Below are positions 1 through 9,999 of a stretch of DNA of 64,000 nucleotides, piece by piece. Numbering within the stretch: position 1 is the first letter of the stretch; every line of letters starts with the position of its first letter. The translations under genes were made by a program, and so were the position numbers. Under the pieces are notes generated by a model. The model worked only from the letters and a program-made list of their open reading frames with translations, ran no database searches and was not told the origin of the DNA. The stretch comes from Sciurus carolinensis (taxonomy: Eukaryota > Chordata > Mammalia > Rodentia > Sciuridae), in contig NC_062232.1 of assembly GCF_902686445.1 (NCBI RefSeq), positions 93,296,932-93,360,931 of the forward strand, written 5' to 3'.

Positions 1-1189
1 CAAATCTTAGTTTGGATTCCCATTATAAGCACATCCCCAGTAAGATAGAAACCTGAATGGCTTGATTTATGACTGTCAAACATTTTCACTAGTATCAATT
101 GGTGTTCAATGGAGCAAAAAAAGGGACAAGGTGAACAATAGAGCCCCTTATGAATGGTTCTGGTCTGGCAACTGCTTATATTCACCCTAGCCTTGAGGTT
201 TGGCTGGTATTTATCAAGTGGGTGTGTAGACTTGGCTTTGTAGATGTGTTTGATGCTTCTGCTCTTAGAGCTTACAATTCAGACATGCCTGTTTTCAGGA
301 TTGAGGTAATTTCCCTACCTTTTTTTTAACCCAAATTATTTCTGGCAACAAAACTGAGAAATAGCACCAAAGTCTGCTCATGGAATTATTTGCCACAGCT
401 AGTTATCATACTAAAATGAATAGATACTGCATTTTTAGATAAAGAACCACTTCTTATTCTCCAAAACCAACTAATATGTATATTTTAGTGGAGTTGAGTC
501 CCAAAACTCTAAAACATTTCTTATCAAACTATTGGACCTATCTTTTGGTTATTGTGAGTTATAAAAATGTATAAATGTAAGTTGTACCAATAAAAATGCC
601 CAGCCAATTCAGAATTCTACCAGGTCTAGCCAAAGCCTTACTGAAAAGTTGGATCTGGCACCCTTCCCAGAAGGTCAACAGACTGCTTTATTGGTGTATC
701 AAAGCAGAAGCCATTCTGAAGGCAAGGATTTTGACTTCACTCCTACTCTGTGTTTGGGTGTTTAAATCTGGGAAATATTATCATGAACATATTGGGAAAT
801 CTCAGTTCCCAGGAGTCTACTTAGAATAAAGCTGAGGAAATGATCCATTTTAAAGCTGTAAATGTTTGTGGAAATAGCTCTTTGCAAGAATTCATATGGA
901 GTCATGCATCCATCCCAGGCTGTATCAAATGCTTTTGGCAACTGAGAAAGTTATTGCTTAGGAGGCAGGGTGGGAAAAAATAAAAAAGAGGAGGGAAAGT
1001 GTGAAGCAATTGAGACTGCAAATTTGGCCCAAATAACAGGGAGGCAAAGAGAATGGCTTGAATGAACTTTACTTAGCAGCTTATTTTTGTCTAATTTTGA
1101 TGAAATGAATCAGGGAACCCAGTGTCACAAACAGCATTTTCTCAAATATAGTTTGCCACTTCTTTTTTGAGTGATCTATATAAGTGATG
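1..1189. other. Unassigned sequence, no gene seen
   Basis: AT-rich sequence in which I recognise no repeat family, RNA gene or coding exon. A 77-codon open frame at 596-829 has no domain or signal I recognise, and frames of this length are expected by chance. Old, unrecognisable repeats may be present. Confidence 0.5.
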
Positions 1190-1275
1190 GAACCTCTATG
1201 AGTCCCAATTATTTCATTTGTAAAATGGGAATAATAGTATCTATGTCACAAGGTTGTTACAAAAATTAAATGCCC
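1190..1275 (+). repeat. MIR SINE fragment
   Basis: The stretch reading TTTCATTTGTAAAATGGGA, followed by ATAATAGTATCTATG and AAGGTTGTTACAAAAATTAAATG, follows the core and 3' half of the mammalian MIR consensus in sense orientation. The tRNA-like 5' part is missing. The match was made by eye, so the ends are approximate. Confidence 0.75.
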
Positions 1276-1370
1276 TTTCTTTCCCCTCTCAGTACATAGT
1301 AGAGTGTTTGCTCTACATTTTTCTAGGACGAAGAGGTACTTCAAATACATAGGTACTTCATTTGAAGGGT

Positions 1371-1496
1371 GTATCTATATCTATCTTATCTATATATCTA
1401 TCTTATCTATATATCATATAGATATGCATATATGCATATATAGATATATGCATATGTATATATATGTGTATACATATTTGTGTGTATATATATGTG

Positions 1497-1542
<46 letters not shown>

Positions 1543-1545
1543 AAG
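1371..1545. repeat. AT-rich microsatellite, (TATC/TATA)n then (GA)n
   Basis: Alternating TATC, TATA, TGCATA and TGTATA units, running into a pure AT block and a short GAGAGA run. Many self-complementary steps could form cruciforms. A 67-codon open frame at 1304-1507 reads through it and is an artefact. Confidence 0.9.
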
Positions 1546-1671
1546 CAAAGGTAGAGAAATTCAAAATGTTCAGGTACAAATCAGGATCAATATTAAGAAT
1601 CTGTAATATATCAAAAAAAAAGTATAGATTAGGAGTCAGAACTCTGAGGAGGATACAATAGCAAAGCAGTA

Positions 1672-2155
1672 CTGTGGTAGGGGGAATAATGCTTCATTCC
1701 ACCCATAGATGTTCATATCCTAATCCATGAATATGTTACCTTACATGAGGCTTTGCATGAGTGTTTAAATTTAGGATTTTGTGATAGAAGCATAATTCTG
1801 GATGATGTAGGCGAGCCCAGTAAACCATAAGCATCCTTATGAGAGAGGATCAGAGGTTCAAATGTAATGATAGAAGCAGGGATTGGAGTGATGCAACTGT
1901 TGGCTTTAACGACAAAAGGGGGCTGTGGTTGTATCTCAGTGGTATAGTGCTTGCCTAGAATGTGTGAGGCACTGGGTTCAATTCTCAGCACTGCATATAA
2001 ATAAAATACAGGTGTACTGACAACTAAAAAAATTTTAAAATCAAAAGATGTAAGGAGATGATGACCCAAGAAAAATAGGCAGCTCCTAGAAGCTGGAGAA
2101 AGCAAGGAAAGGGAATCTGCTCTAGAGCTTCCAGAAGGGAACCATAGATTTACCC
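1672..2155 (+). repeat. Ancient mammalian interspersed repeat, split by an ID SINE
   Basis: The text GATGTTCATATCCTAATCC, then AATATGTTACCTTACATG, then CTTATGAGAGAGGATCAGAGG matches a common ancient mammalian repeat that I recognise as LTR-like (MLT/MER class) but cannot name with certainty. After the inserted SINE it resumes with CTCCTAGAAGCTGGAGAAAGC and CTAGAGCTTCCAGAAGG, the next part of the same consensus. The two halves therefore belong to one element. Confidence 0.65.
1919..2041 (+). mobile_element. ID SINE, long-tail sciurid form
   Basis: A tRNA-like pol III body: the A-box region is TATCTCAGTGGTATAGTGC, the B box is GGGTTCAATTC, and the GCACTGCATATAAATAAAA tail follows. A 6-base TSD, CAAAAG, lies at 1913-1918 and 2042-2047. 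It sits inside the ancient repeat at 1672-2155. Confidence 0.9.
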
Positions 2156-2159
2156 AAAT

Positions 2160-3068
2160 TAAATGGTCTCTAGTAAATAATCCTACATTCCAGGATAGTC
2201 TGTTTTTTGATTAGGACTACATTTTGTACTGTGAGATCAACTACAAAGATGATTATATTTCAGAGGAATGAAAAAGATTACCTGGCTTATAAAAATTCCA
2301 ATAGTCATGCACGAAAGACTTTCATGGTTTGTTGCAGGGGATGGGGACAGTTAGATAATGGCCTATGGAGGTAGATTGGATTGTCACATAACTATTCTAC
2401 TCCTACAATTCACAGGGTATGCGGAGTCTAGACCCTTGTCCTGGGAATTCCCTCATGATCAGGGCAGTGACCTTCAACTTTATAGTACTTGAAGCTGAAT
2501 GGCCTCTGAAGGGCAACTTCACAAGGAAAGTATTGCAGTCAGCAGAGGGGCAGATGGCTACTAATTGCAAATTGGCAATTTCTCCAGGGATTAGCTCCTG
2601 CATTACTCCAGTTTAAGCACAAAAAAAGGAGGGAAACAGATTTTTCCCTCATTCCAAGTCTTTATAGCCCAATCGTTAATATCCTATCAAACTTTAATGG
2701 GAAATTAGTCTGAACATTATTATAATAGAAGTACACTATTTCTTCTCTATTTCCTTTCAAATATGCTTTATTACTAAACATTGCCTATGTCTTATTCAAC
2801 AGTTTATGCTCAGCACCTAGCGTAGAGAAGGGACACTTACCAAATTCTTTGCTAATAAAAGAGGAGCTATTTGTTCAGAGAGTCAAATGATGCTGAGTGA
2901 GTCCCAGTAAAGCAAAAAACCATGCTCTATTGAAAAAATATATGATGTTGTTCTAGGTGGCTTGCAGCATAATGACTCCTACTTAAGAGACTTCTATAAA
3001 ACAAAAGTGTTCTTTGCAATCCATTGAGGCATTTAAAATGTATCTATTAAATTATATTTTACTTGCAC
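2160..3068. other. Unassigned sequence, no gene seen
   Basis: No recognisable repeat or coding exon. Overlapping 65- and 66-codon frames on opposite strands at 2403-2616 have no family signature. This block is less AT-rich than its flanks. Confidence 0.45.
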
Positions 3069-3449
3069 TGGTCAGTTTTCTTTATCTGTGACAAAACGTC
3101 TGAGATACACAATTTGAAAGCAAGAAATATTTGTTTTGGCTCATGGCTTTAGAGGTTTCAGTCCATGGTCACTTGGCTCCATTACTTGGAGCCTGTGGCA
3201 GGGCAACACTTCATGGTAGAAGAGCATGGCAGAAGAAGCTGATCACCTCATGGCATCTAGGAAGCAAAGAGAGGAAGAAATGATCATCTCACAATCCCCA
3301 CAATCACCTTTGAGGGCACTCCCTAGAAATGTAACTTCCTCCTTTGAGTTGACACCTTTTAAAGGGTTCACCACTTCCCAATAGTGCCATAGGCTGGGGA
3401 GCAAGATGTCAAACATTTGGGAGACATTAAAGATCTGAACTATGACACC
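3069..3449 (-). repeat. Solo MaLR-type LTR (ORR1/MLT-like)
   Basis: Read on the minus strand it starts TGTCATAGTTCAGATC, passes through CCAAGTAATGGAGCC and GACTGAAACCTCTAAAGCCATGAG, has a polyadenylation-like region near CAAATATTTCTTGC and ends AAAACTGACC. This is the standard plan of rodent MaLR LTRs. No internal region is attached. It is noncoding. Confidence 0.8.
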
Positions 3450-3496
3450 AACTTATCAAGACTTGTAGAAGGCAAGAAATATTTTTAATGGAGGCT

Positions 3497-3800
3497 GAGT
3501 AGTATAGTGGAATAAACATGAGGTTTTAGAGCAAAAAGACCTGAATTTAATCCCAACTCTGACCCTTAGCTGTGTGACCTGAGAGTATTTGCTTAACTTT
3601 TCAAAAAAAATCTTTGGTAGATGAACACAATATCTTTGTTTTATTTATTTATTTTCATATGTTGCTGAGGATCAAACCCAGTGCTTCATGAGTGCTAGGC
3701 AAGTGCTCTACCACTGAGGCATAACCCCAGTCCATTGCTTAGCCTTTTTAAACTTCAGTTTCCCCATTTCATTTTTAAAAGTGAATTTATAAGTCTGAAG
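3497..3800 (+). repeat. MIR SINE, interrupted by an ID SINE
   Basis: The left part (3497-3602) has GACCTGAATTTAATCCCAAC and CTTAGCTGTGTGACCT. The right part (from 3735) resumes at TTGCTTAGCC and AAACTTCAGTTTCCCCATTTC. Together they give the ordered MIR consensus from the tRNA-like head through the core. The gap is filled by a minus-strand ID SINE. Confidence 0.85.
3603..3734 (-). mobile_element. ID SINE inside a MIR
   Basis: The minus strand carries the ID body (ACTGGGGTTATGCCTCAGTG), and its AT-rich tail faces left in the window. The TSD is TTGCTTAACTTTTC at 3589-3602 against TTGCTTAGCCTTTTT from 3735. The imperfect TSD shows that the insertion is not recent. Confidence 0.92.
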
Positions 3801-4541
3801 GATTGTTGTATTGAGAATCAGGAAAATCATAACAACTATAAGAAAAGCTAATCAGCCAGTATTAACAGTGAAATGACTCAGATGTTGGAATTATCTGATA
3901 AGGATTTTAATGTAGCAATCATAAAAATGCTTCAATGAACAATAACAAATACTGTTAAAACAAGTGAGATATATCTCAGCAAAGAAATGTAAAATATAAA
4001 GAAGAACCAAGGGGATATTATAAAACTGAAAATATAATGACTCAAAAAAATACTCCCTGGGAAGCCTCAATAGTAATAGTATATTGGAGATGAGAGGCGA
4101 AAGAATCAATGAACTCAAAGAAAAATCTATGGAATTTATCTAAATATAAGTAGCGGAGAAAAAAATAGGCGGAATAAATAAATAAAATGAACAGAACCTC
4201 AGAAACAATGAACAATGAAATGTTTGTATTATCAGAGTCTTGGAGAGAAGGAAGAGTGGAGGCTGAAAAAAAAATTGGAAGAAACAGAGGCTAAAACATT
4301 CCCAAGCTAGGCAAAAGATAAAACCTACAGATTTAAGAAGCTATGTGAACCCCAAAGAGTAGAGACCCAAAAGAACTCATAACAAGATTTTATGATAATC
4401 AAAGCTGTGAACAATAAAGAGAAGAAAAGGTCTTGAAAGAAGTCAGAAAGAAACAGCAAACCACCTATAGGGAGCTAAATAGCAATGAAATTATCATTTG
4501 AAGCCATGGAAGCCAGAAGAAAGCTTCACAAAAGAAAATGT

Positions 4542-4637
4542 TGGGGTTGGGGAGATAGCTCAGTCGGTAGAGTGCTTGTCTTGCAAGCACAAGGCCCTGG
4601 GTTCAATCCCTAGCACCCCCCCCCCCAAAAAAAAAAG
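4542..4637 (+). mobile_element. ID SINE, short classical form
   Basis: GGTTGGGGAGATAGCTCAGT, GCAAGCACAAGGCCCTGGG and TTCAATCCCTAGCAC are the classical ID consensus with both pol III boxes. A C11 run and poly(A) follow. The TSD AAAAGAAAATGT lies on both sides (4529-4541 and about 4637-4648). It is inserted in an old L1. Confidence 0.95.
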
Positions 4638-4693
4638 AAAAGAAAATGTCAAGACCACAGTCTATATGTAACCAAAAAATCTTTAAAATTTAG

Positions 4694-4775
4694 AGGCTGA
4701 ATGTGTAGAGTGAATATTCAGTATGCCTGAGTCACTGGGTTCAAATTCTAGCACAAGAAAATAGTGTGTATATAG
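4694..4775 (+). repeat. Degenerate ID-like SINE
   Basis: GAGGCTGAATGTGTAGAGTG, ATGCCTGAGTCACTGGGTTC and AAATTCTAGCAC resemble an eroded ID body. It is much more diverged than its neighbour at 4542. Confidence 0.6.
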
Positions 4776-5339
4776 GGGGAAGACAGTCTTAAATTAAGAA
4801 AAGCTAAGAAAACTTGTGGCTGGCAGACCTACTTTCAGAAGTTAAAGGAAATTCTCTAGACAAAATTTTAAAAAGGCTGGAACTTCAGGAAGGAAATAAC
4901 TAACAGAATGGATAACAATGCATGTAAATATAATAGACTAATCATCTCCTCATCAGTTTTTAAAATTATTTGATTATAGAAACATTATTTGACGAAGTGC
5001 CAAAAGTATAAAGAGGAATATTTTAAATATATTTAAACACTGTACATAGGAAAAGTATCTAATGGATGTAAAATTCCTTATGTCAGTTGACATGACAAAA
5101 TATTGGTACAAGTAGACTGTGTGTGTACAGCAATCACTCAAAAATCAATACAAATATGTTATAAATTATAAAATTCAAATACATTAAAATACATCAACAT
5201 GGGATTATATCAAATGGTCAAGTGACCCAAAGAAGGCCTGAAAAGGGAAAGAGAAGAAGAAACAGAACAAGCAGAAAATAATAAAAACACACATTTCAGC
5301 CCTATACATACAAAAAATGGTCTAAAGTATACCACAGAA

Positions 5340-5590
5340 AGGACCAAGATTTTCATCATCCCCCAAAGAAACCTGTACCCATTATGAGTCATTCCCCATT
5401 CCTATACCTCCCCATCTCTAGTCCTAGACAACCACAAATTAGCTTTGTATCTCTATGGATTTGCCTATTCTGGACATTTCACAAAAACAGAATTATACAA
5501 CATGTGGTCCTTTGGGACTGGCTTCTTTCATTTAGTGTTGTTTTCAAGATTCATCCACATTGTAGCATACCCCATTATTTTAAACTATTA
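5340..5590 (-). repeat. Old L1 3' region, antisense
   Basis: CTGTACCCATTATGAGTC, CTATGGATTTGCCTATTCTGG, GGGACTGGCTTCTTTCATTTAG and TTCATCCACATTGTAGCATA match the antisense of the L1M ORF2-end/3' UTR. It abuts the plus-strand L1 fragment at 5335 in the opposite orientation. It is either a separate insertion or an inverted part of that element. Confidence 0.75.
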
Positions 5591-5599
5591 TTTTTGGAC

Positions 5600-5815
5600 A
5601 TTAATGTGCCAGGAACTATAATAAGTTTCATTGGGTCTTTATTTTGTTTGCTCATCAAAAGAATATTTTGCAGGTAAATAAGATAATCTCTATTTTTAGA
5701 TGAGGAAAATGAAACTCAGAAAGGCTAATTTGCACATCTCACAGCTAGTAAATGGCTGAACTAGGAATTAAGCCCAGGTCTGATGCCAAAGCTTATGTTC
5801 TTTTCACTATGCTTA
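5600..5815 (-). repeat. MIR SINE, antisense
   Basis: TTTTTAGATGAGGAAAATGA, CATCTCACAGCTAGTAAATGG and GAATTAAGCCCAGGTCTGATG are the reverse complement of the MIR core and head. The 3' end lies at the left. Confidence 0.8.
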
Positions 5816-6147
5816 CTTCCACTTCACTGTACAAAATAGGACGAATCAGTTCCAGAAGACAATCTGGAATCTGCCCAGTGGGCAGTACTGATTATTTTTG
5901 GCCATAAAAATAATATTTGAGGATCTTATTGACTTCAACTTAAGCTAGTTCTCTTAAGAACAGGAAGAACTGGTTCCCTTCAACAATGAAAGCTGACCTT
6001 GCAAAACAGGGCCTATAATATTTTTCATTTGTTGCCAATTCTGCTTCATACAAATAGATTTGGTCAAAATTCTTCCCCATCTACTACAAAGGGGTTAAAT
6101 ATCTTTAGATCTTTAAGGTCTTAGATGAAAGGAATATATGTTGTTGT

Positions 6148-6233
6148 ATTTTTTTTTGGGTGCTGAGGATTGAACCCAGGGCCTTGTGCTTACAAGGCAA
6201 GCACTCTACCAACTGAGCTATCTCCCCAGCCCT
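6148..6233 (-). mobile_element. ID SINE, short classical form
   Basis: On the minus strand: GGGCTGGGGAGATAGCTCAG, TTGGTAGAGTGCTTGCCTTG, and a B box in GGGTTCAATCCTCAGCACCC. The poly(A) is the T-run at 6149-6159. Confidence 0.95.
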
Positions 6234-7185
6234 GATTTATCTAGGTTTTCATGGTTAATCAATGTAAGTGAAAGACATTGTTTGCTACAGATAGCTATAG
6301 TTATTTTCAAGATAAATTGGAATGTTCAAGAGAAATTTGATATTTCTTCCTGTAGGTTCTTTCTAGAGTCTCTTAAAAATATATCTACTTTTCCTTAGTG
6401 GTAAAAAGAGCATTTTAAAATTTTCTCTCAGAGGCTTGAGAGCAGAAATTTTGTTGAACAAATAATGTGCAGTTGGGAAAAGCAGCTTAGGTAGCCAGAT
6501 TTTCAGTGGATAATTTGATATACTTAGATTGTCAGAGAGTGTAAGCCATCCAGGTAATTTGCTGCTTTGAACCAAAACAAAATTTTCTCCCCAAGCCCCT
6601 ACAACCTATTTTTGTTGTTTGAAATGTTGCCTAACAATAGCTTTCTTCCTTCAACTCCCTGTTCTGCACCATCTGTTAGGAGAGTGCCTGTTTTGAATGC
6701 AGTGTCTCATGCACCCTATCATTCTTATAGCTCCTAGAAGAGGAAGGCTGTTTGGAGAATGAATCCTGACATTAGGAGAGGAAATGAGGAGAAAAGGTGG
6801 AACCAGAGTCTTCAATGTATTTCTATGAAGTTTATCTTCTTTAGCAGAATAACTGGCCCATGGTATTCCATTACTTGAACTTTATTCGGTCTGCTGGTTT
6901 ATTGCTGCCACAAACCTCCTCTCAAAGTTCTAGAAGCATTCCTTCTAGGTTGAATTGCTATTCGTCTGTAAAGCATCAATGAGAGTCCAACATTTTTAAA
7001 TGTTTGGGAAAAAAACTGAATGTGGCATATTCAACTGTTTTGAATGCAGCCCAGTCAGTGAGTGAGGTTAGTAAGTGGGTTAAAGAAACATCTTACTTCT
7101 TAGTCACGCAACTTTACTTCTATAACCTGATTTTCAAGCCTAGACACAGGTCTTTGTGACTGTATGGAAAAAAAGGTGGTTGCGG
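6234..7185. other. Unassigned sequence, no gene seen
   Basis: No repeat family or exon recognised. Two 70-codon frames (6186-6398 on the plus strand, 6363-6575 on the minus strand) carry no recognisable domain. Confidence 0.45.
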
Positions 7186-7189
7186 TTTT

Positions 7190-7468
7190 ACTTGAGGAGG
7201 GATGTGGCTAGAGGAGGTGGGTCACTGGAAGGCTACATCCTCCCTGTGCTCCCTATCCCTTCTTTCTCACCACCATGAGATGATGCCATTTTCCTTCACC
7301 AGGCCCTTAAGCCATGTTGTGCTGCCTCATCTTGGACACAGTGCAATGGAGTCAGCTGTCTATGGACTGAAACCTCTGAAACCATGAGCCCCAAATAAAC
7401 TTTCCTTCCTCCAAAATGTTGTTGTCAGTTATTTTGATCACAATGATGCAAAAACTGACCAAAACATG
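7190..7468 (+). repeat. MaLR-type LTR, 3' part only
   Basis: GATGTGGCTAGAGGAGGTGG, AATGGAGTCAGCTGTCTATGG, ACTGAAACCTCTGAAACCATGAG, the AATAAAC signal and the terminal AAAACTGACCAAAACA are the 3' half of the sciurid MaLR LTR seen complete at 44160. The 5' half is missing or eroded. Confidence 0.8.
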
Positions 7469-7712
7469 GATGTTAGAAAGATCCAGTGTGTAAATCATTT
7501 ATGACTGAGAATGTCACTAGTCTACATGTTCACAGGGCAGAGATTTCAGTACTATATTATATGTACAGTGTCTAAAATAGTGCTACACACAGATGTAGGG
7601 TTGATCAGAGTTATTTGATGAAATAATTGGCAATTTGTCACCTGTATACAGATCTCTCAGGGGAAGGAAGACTAACCAGAAGCACTGTCATGCTTCATGA
7701 CAAAACATTTAG

Positions 7713-7843
7713 GGGCTGGGACTGTAGCTCAGTGACAGAGTGCTTACCTAACACATGTGAGGCACTGGGTTCAATCCTCGGCACCACATAAAAATAAATA
7801 AAATAATGGTATAGTGTCCATCTACAACTAAAAACATTAAAAA
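7713..7843 (+). mobile_element. ID SINE, long-tail sciurid form
   Basis: GGGCTGGGACTGTAGCTCAG, GTGAGGCACTGGGTTCAATC and CACATAAAAATAAATAAAA, with the TCCATCTACAACTAAAAA tail. The TSD AACATTTAG/CACATTTAG flanks it at 7704-7712 and 7844-7852. Confidence 0.95.
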
Positions 7844-8101
7844 CACATTTAGACTAAAAAAAGAAAATTTCATTCATCAAGATGTTTGGATTTTATCATG
7901 TTTGGAGAACATTTAGACCCCAAAAGGGGAAAATCAGATCAGCAGCTTATTTTAATTTAGTTCACAGGTCAGAATTAGGAGATGATCCCATGTATGTGTG
8001 CATTTGGGAGCAAAAAATACATTTAAAGTATTTGTGTATGTATATTAAAAACAAGAGAGGAATACTTCTATGCAAGATCTTTATCTTGGCAAAAGCATAG
8101 T

Positions 8102-8152
8102 AATGATGATGGTGATGATGATAGTAAAATAATAATAATAATAATAATAATC
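8102..8152. repeat. (ATG)n/(AAT)n microsatellite
   Basis: Trinucleotide repeats of ATG-like units run into an (AAT)8-like run. They directly precede an antisense MIR and may have grown from its A-rich end. Confidence 0.9.
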
Positions 8153-8240
8153 CATAGTTGCTATGGATTGAGTACTTACTAAGTGCTTGATGCTATTCTA
8201 AGTGCTTTACATATAACAACTCATGGAACCCTCAAACACA
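8153..8240 (-). repeat. MIR 3' end, antisense
   Basis: GATTGAGTACTTACTAAGTGC, TTCTAAGTGCTTTACATAT and CAACTCATGGAACC are the reverse complement of the MIR 3' end. Confidence 0.7.
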
Positions 8241-8563
8241 TGGCCTTCAACCACCCAACTCCATTTAAAGAATGCTCCTTAACTGAGAAGAAGGAAGTAT
8301 ATAAGGAGTGCCTGCTTTGCTGAAATTTAAATAGAAATTAAGTATTGCAATGTTTTATTTTTTTAAATAATGTATTAAATCTTTTCTTCTTGGGCCTTGA
8401 CAAACATCAAACTCTTTCTTTTCTGCCCTTTCCGCCTTCCTTCTCTTCCTCTCACCTTTTCTTTTACCCTCCTCTTCTTCATCCTTTGTTTAGTACACAG
8501 AGATGAAATATATTCTTTGTTTTGGGTATGGATCATATTTATATCCTGAAAGAGGTAACACTG

Positions 8564-9003
8564 TGTTGTGGTTTAGATATGAGGTGTCCCCAAAAGCTCA
8601 TGGGTAAGATAATGGAAGAAAGTTTAGAGGTGAAATGATTGGGTTATGAGAGCCTTAATCCAATCAATGAATTAATCCACTGATAGAGATTAACTGGGTG
8701 GTAGCTATAGGCAGCTAGGGTGTGAGAAGAGGAGGTAGGTAATTGGGGACATGCCTTTGGGGTATATATTTTGTCCCTGGAAAGTAGAGTCTTTCTCTGT
8801 CTGCTTCTTGGTACCATGTCCTGAGCCACTTTCCTCCACCACACTCTTCTGCTATGATATTCTGCCACACCTTGGGCCCCAAAGAATGGAGCCAGACTTC
8901 TGAAACTGAGAACCCCAAAATAAACTTTTCCATCTTAAAAATTATTCTCATCAGGTCTTTCAGTCACAGCATTAATAATAATTAAAAAAAGCTGACTAAA
9001 ACA
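8564..9003 (+). repeat. Solo MaLR-type LTR, full length
   Basis: Starts TGTTGTGGTTTAGATATG and ends GCTGACTAAAACA. The inner marks are GTGTCCCCAAAAGCTCATGG, GGTATATATTTTGTCCCTGG, AATGGAGCCAGACTTCTGAA and AATAAAC. Its length (about 440 bases) fits MaLR LTRs. No clear 5-base TSD is visible. Open frames at 8644-8951 on the minus strand are read through it. Confidence 0.88.
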
Positions 9004-9904
9004 TCAGGCCATTTGAAAACTTCTGAATTGCTATTTCAATATTCACAATCTTACAATGTTTTGAAGTAAATAACTTAGGTTTAGATCCAACAATGTTGTA
9101 TATCACGTTACTTTTGACTGTCTTTCACTATTGTGCACACTGACATAGATCATATATAATGTGTGTGTGGGTGTGGGTATTAGAAAGAGGATGTAGGATT
9201 ACACATGACCCCTTATTGACCTTACCAGCCAACACTCCACTCTTAAAATGTTTACACCCATAACTCCTGGCCACTATCCCTCAAATACCTGGTGAAATAG
9301 GCCTAGATAAAATAGCTTTCATTTTAAAGCAAAGGTACTGCTTTATTTTTTAAAAAATCCCAGTGCTTAAGAGAAAAAAAAATCAGTATACTTTGATCTG
9401 AAAGGTTTACTTGTAAAGTTGTAAATATTATAATAAAAACGTGTCTTTGAACTTTATGAAAATGAGATACACTGATACATGGAAGGTGAGTTTCAACCAA
9501 AGAACACCCAGAGACAGATCTATTTCTGAGTCCTCTGTCATCAGAACTCTGGGGGATGATTTGAGAGGAACTTTTGCAAACTATCAGTTGCTGCCCTCTT
9601 TATTGTAAATAATAAGCAAGCATCTCCAGGTGAATGAACTTAAATTGACTTAAAATGAACCAATTTTAAAGTAATCTGATCATGTTATCCCACACTGACC
9701 TGGCCCCAATTGTTCCACGTAACCTGCAAGGCGTCTCCTTATTAAATAAAAGGAAGCAATTTAATAAAAACTTCCTCCTAAGCCATGAGCATGTTCTATA
9801 AAATTGATCTTCCAACAAGTACTACTATGATAACATGAATTTTCTTTATAAATTTCAATGCCAAGTTGATTACTGAAATGGAAATTGAAACCTATTGTGA
9901 ACTA
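9004..9904. other. Unassigned sequence, no gene seen
   Basis: No recognisable interspersed repeat, exon or RNA. Composition is ordinary AT-rich. Confidence 0.45.
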
Positions 9905-9938
9905 CTATACTTAGGAGGGAAGGAGGGAGGGGAAGGGG

Positions 9939-9971
<33 letters not shown>

Positions 9972-9996
9972 TAAAGGGAGGGAGGGATTGGGGGGA
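9905..9996. repeat. Purine-only GGGA/GA satellite
   Basis: GGAGGGA units, then a GAGAGA run, then GGGAGGGAGGG, almost entirely purine on this strand. Such polypurine tracts can form triplex (H-DNA), and the GGG runs could support a G-quadruplex. Confidence 0.9.
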
Positions 9997-9999
9997 AGC

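Larger units (their letters stand above)
3868..5335 (+). repeat. Old L1 LINE fragment, ORF1 3' part to ORF2 start
   Basis: Text such as TCATAAAAATGCTTCAATGA, CAGCAAAGAAATGTAAAATATAAAG, AAAACATTCCCAAGC and AAACCTACAGATTTAAGAAGC follows mammalian L1M ORF1, with the inter-ORF and ORF2-start region after 4800. The frame is destroyed by stops and indels, so nothing is translatable. Two ID-type SINEs lie inside it (4542-4637 and 4694-4775). The exact L1M subfamily cannot be told by eye. Confidence 0.8.

Noticed and set aside
7713..7843. tRNA genes at the ID bodies (A and B boxes present)
   Set aside because: These are tRNA-derived SINEs with tails and TSDs. They lack a complete cloverleaf and anticodon arm that I could support.
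8644..8951. Overlapping minus-strand frames as a small gene pair
   Set aside because: They are antisense readings of a MaLR LTR; the equivalent frames recur in the LTR copies at 13043 and 44277.
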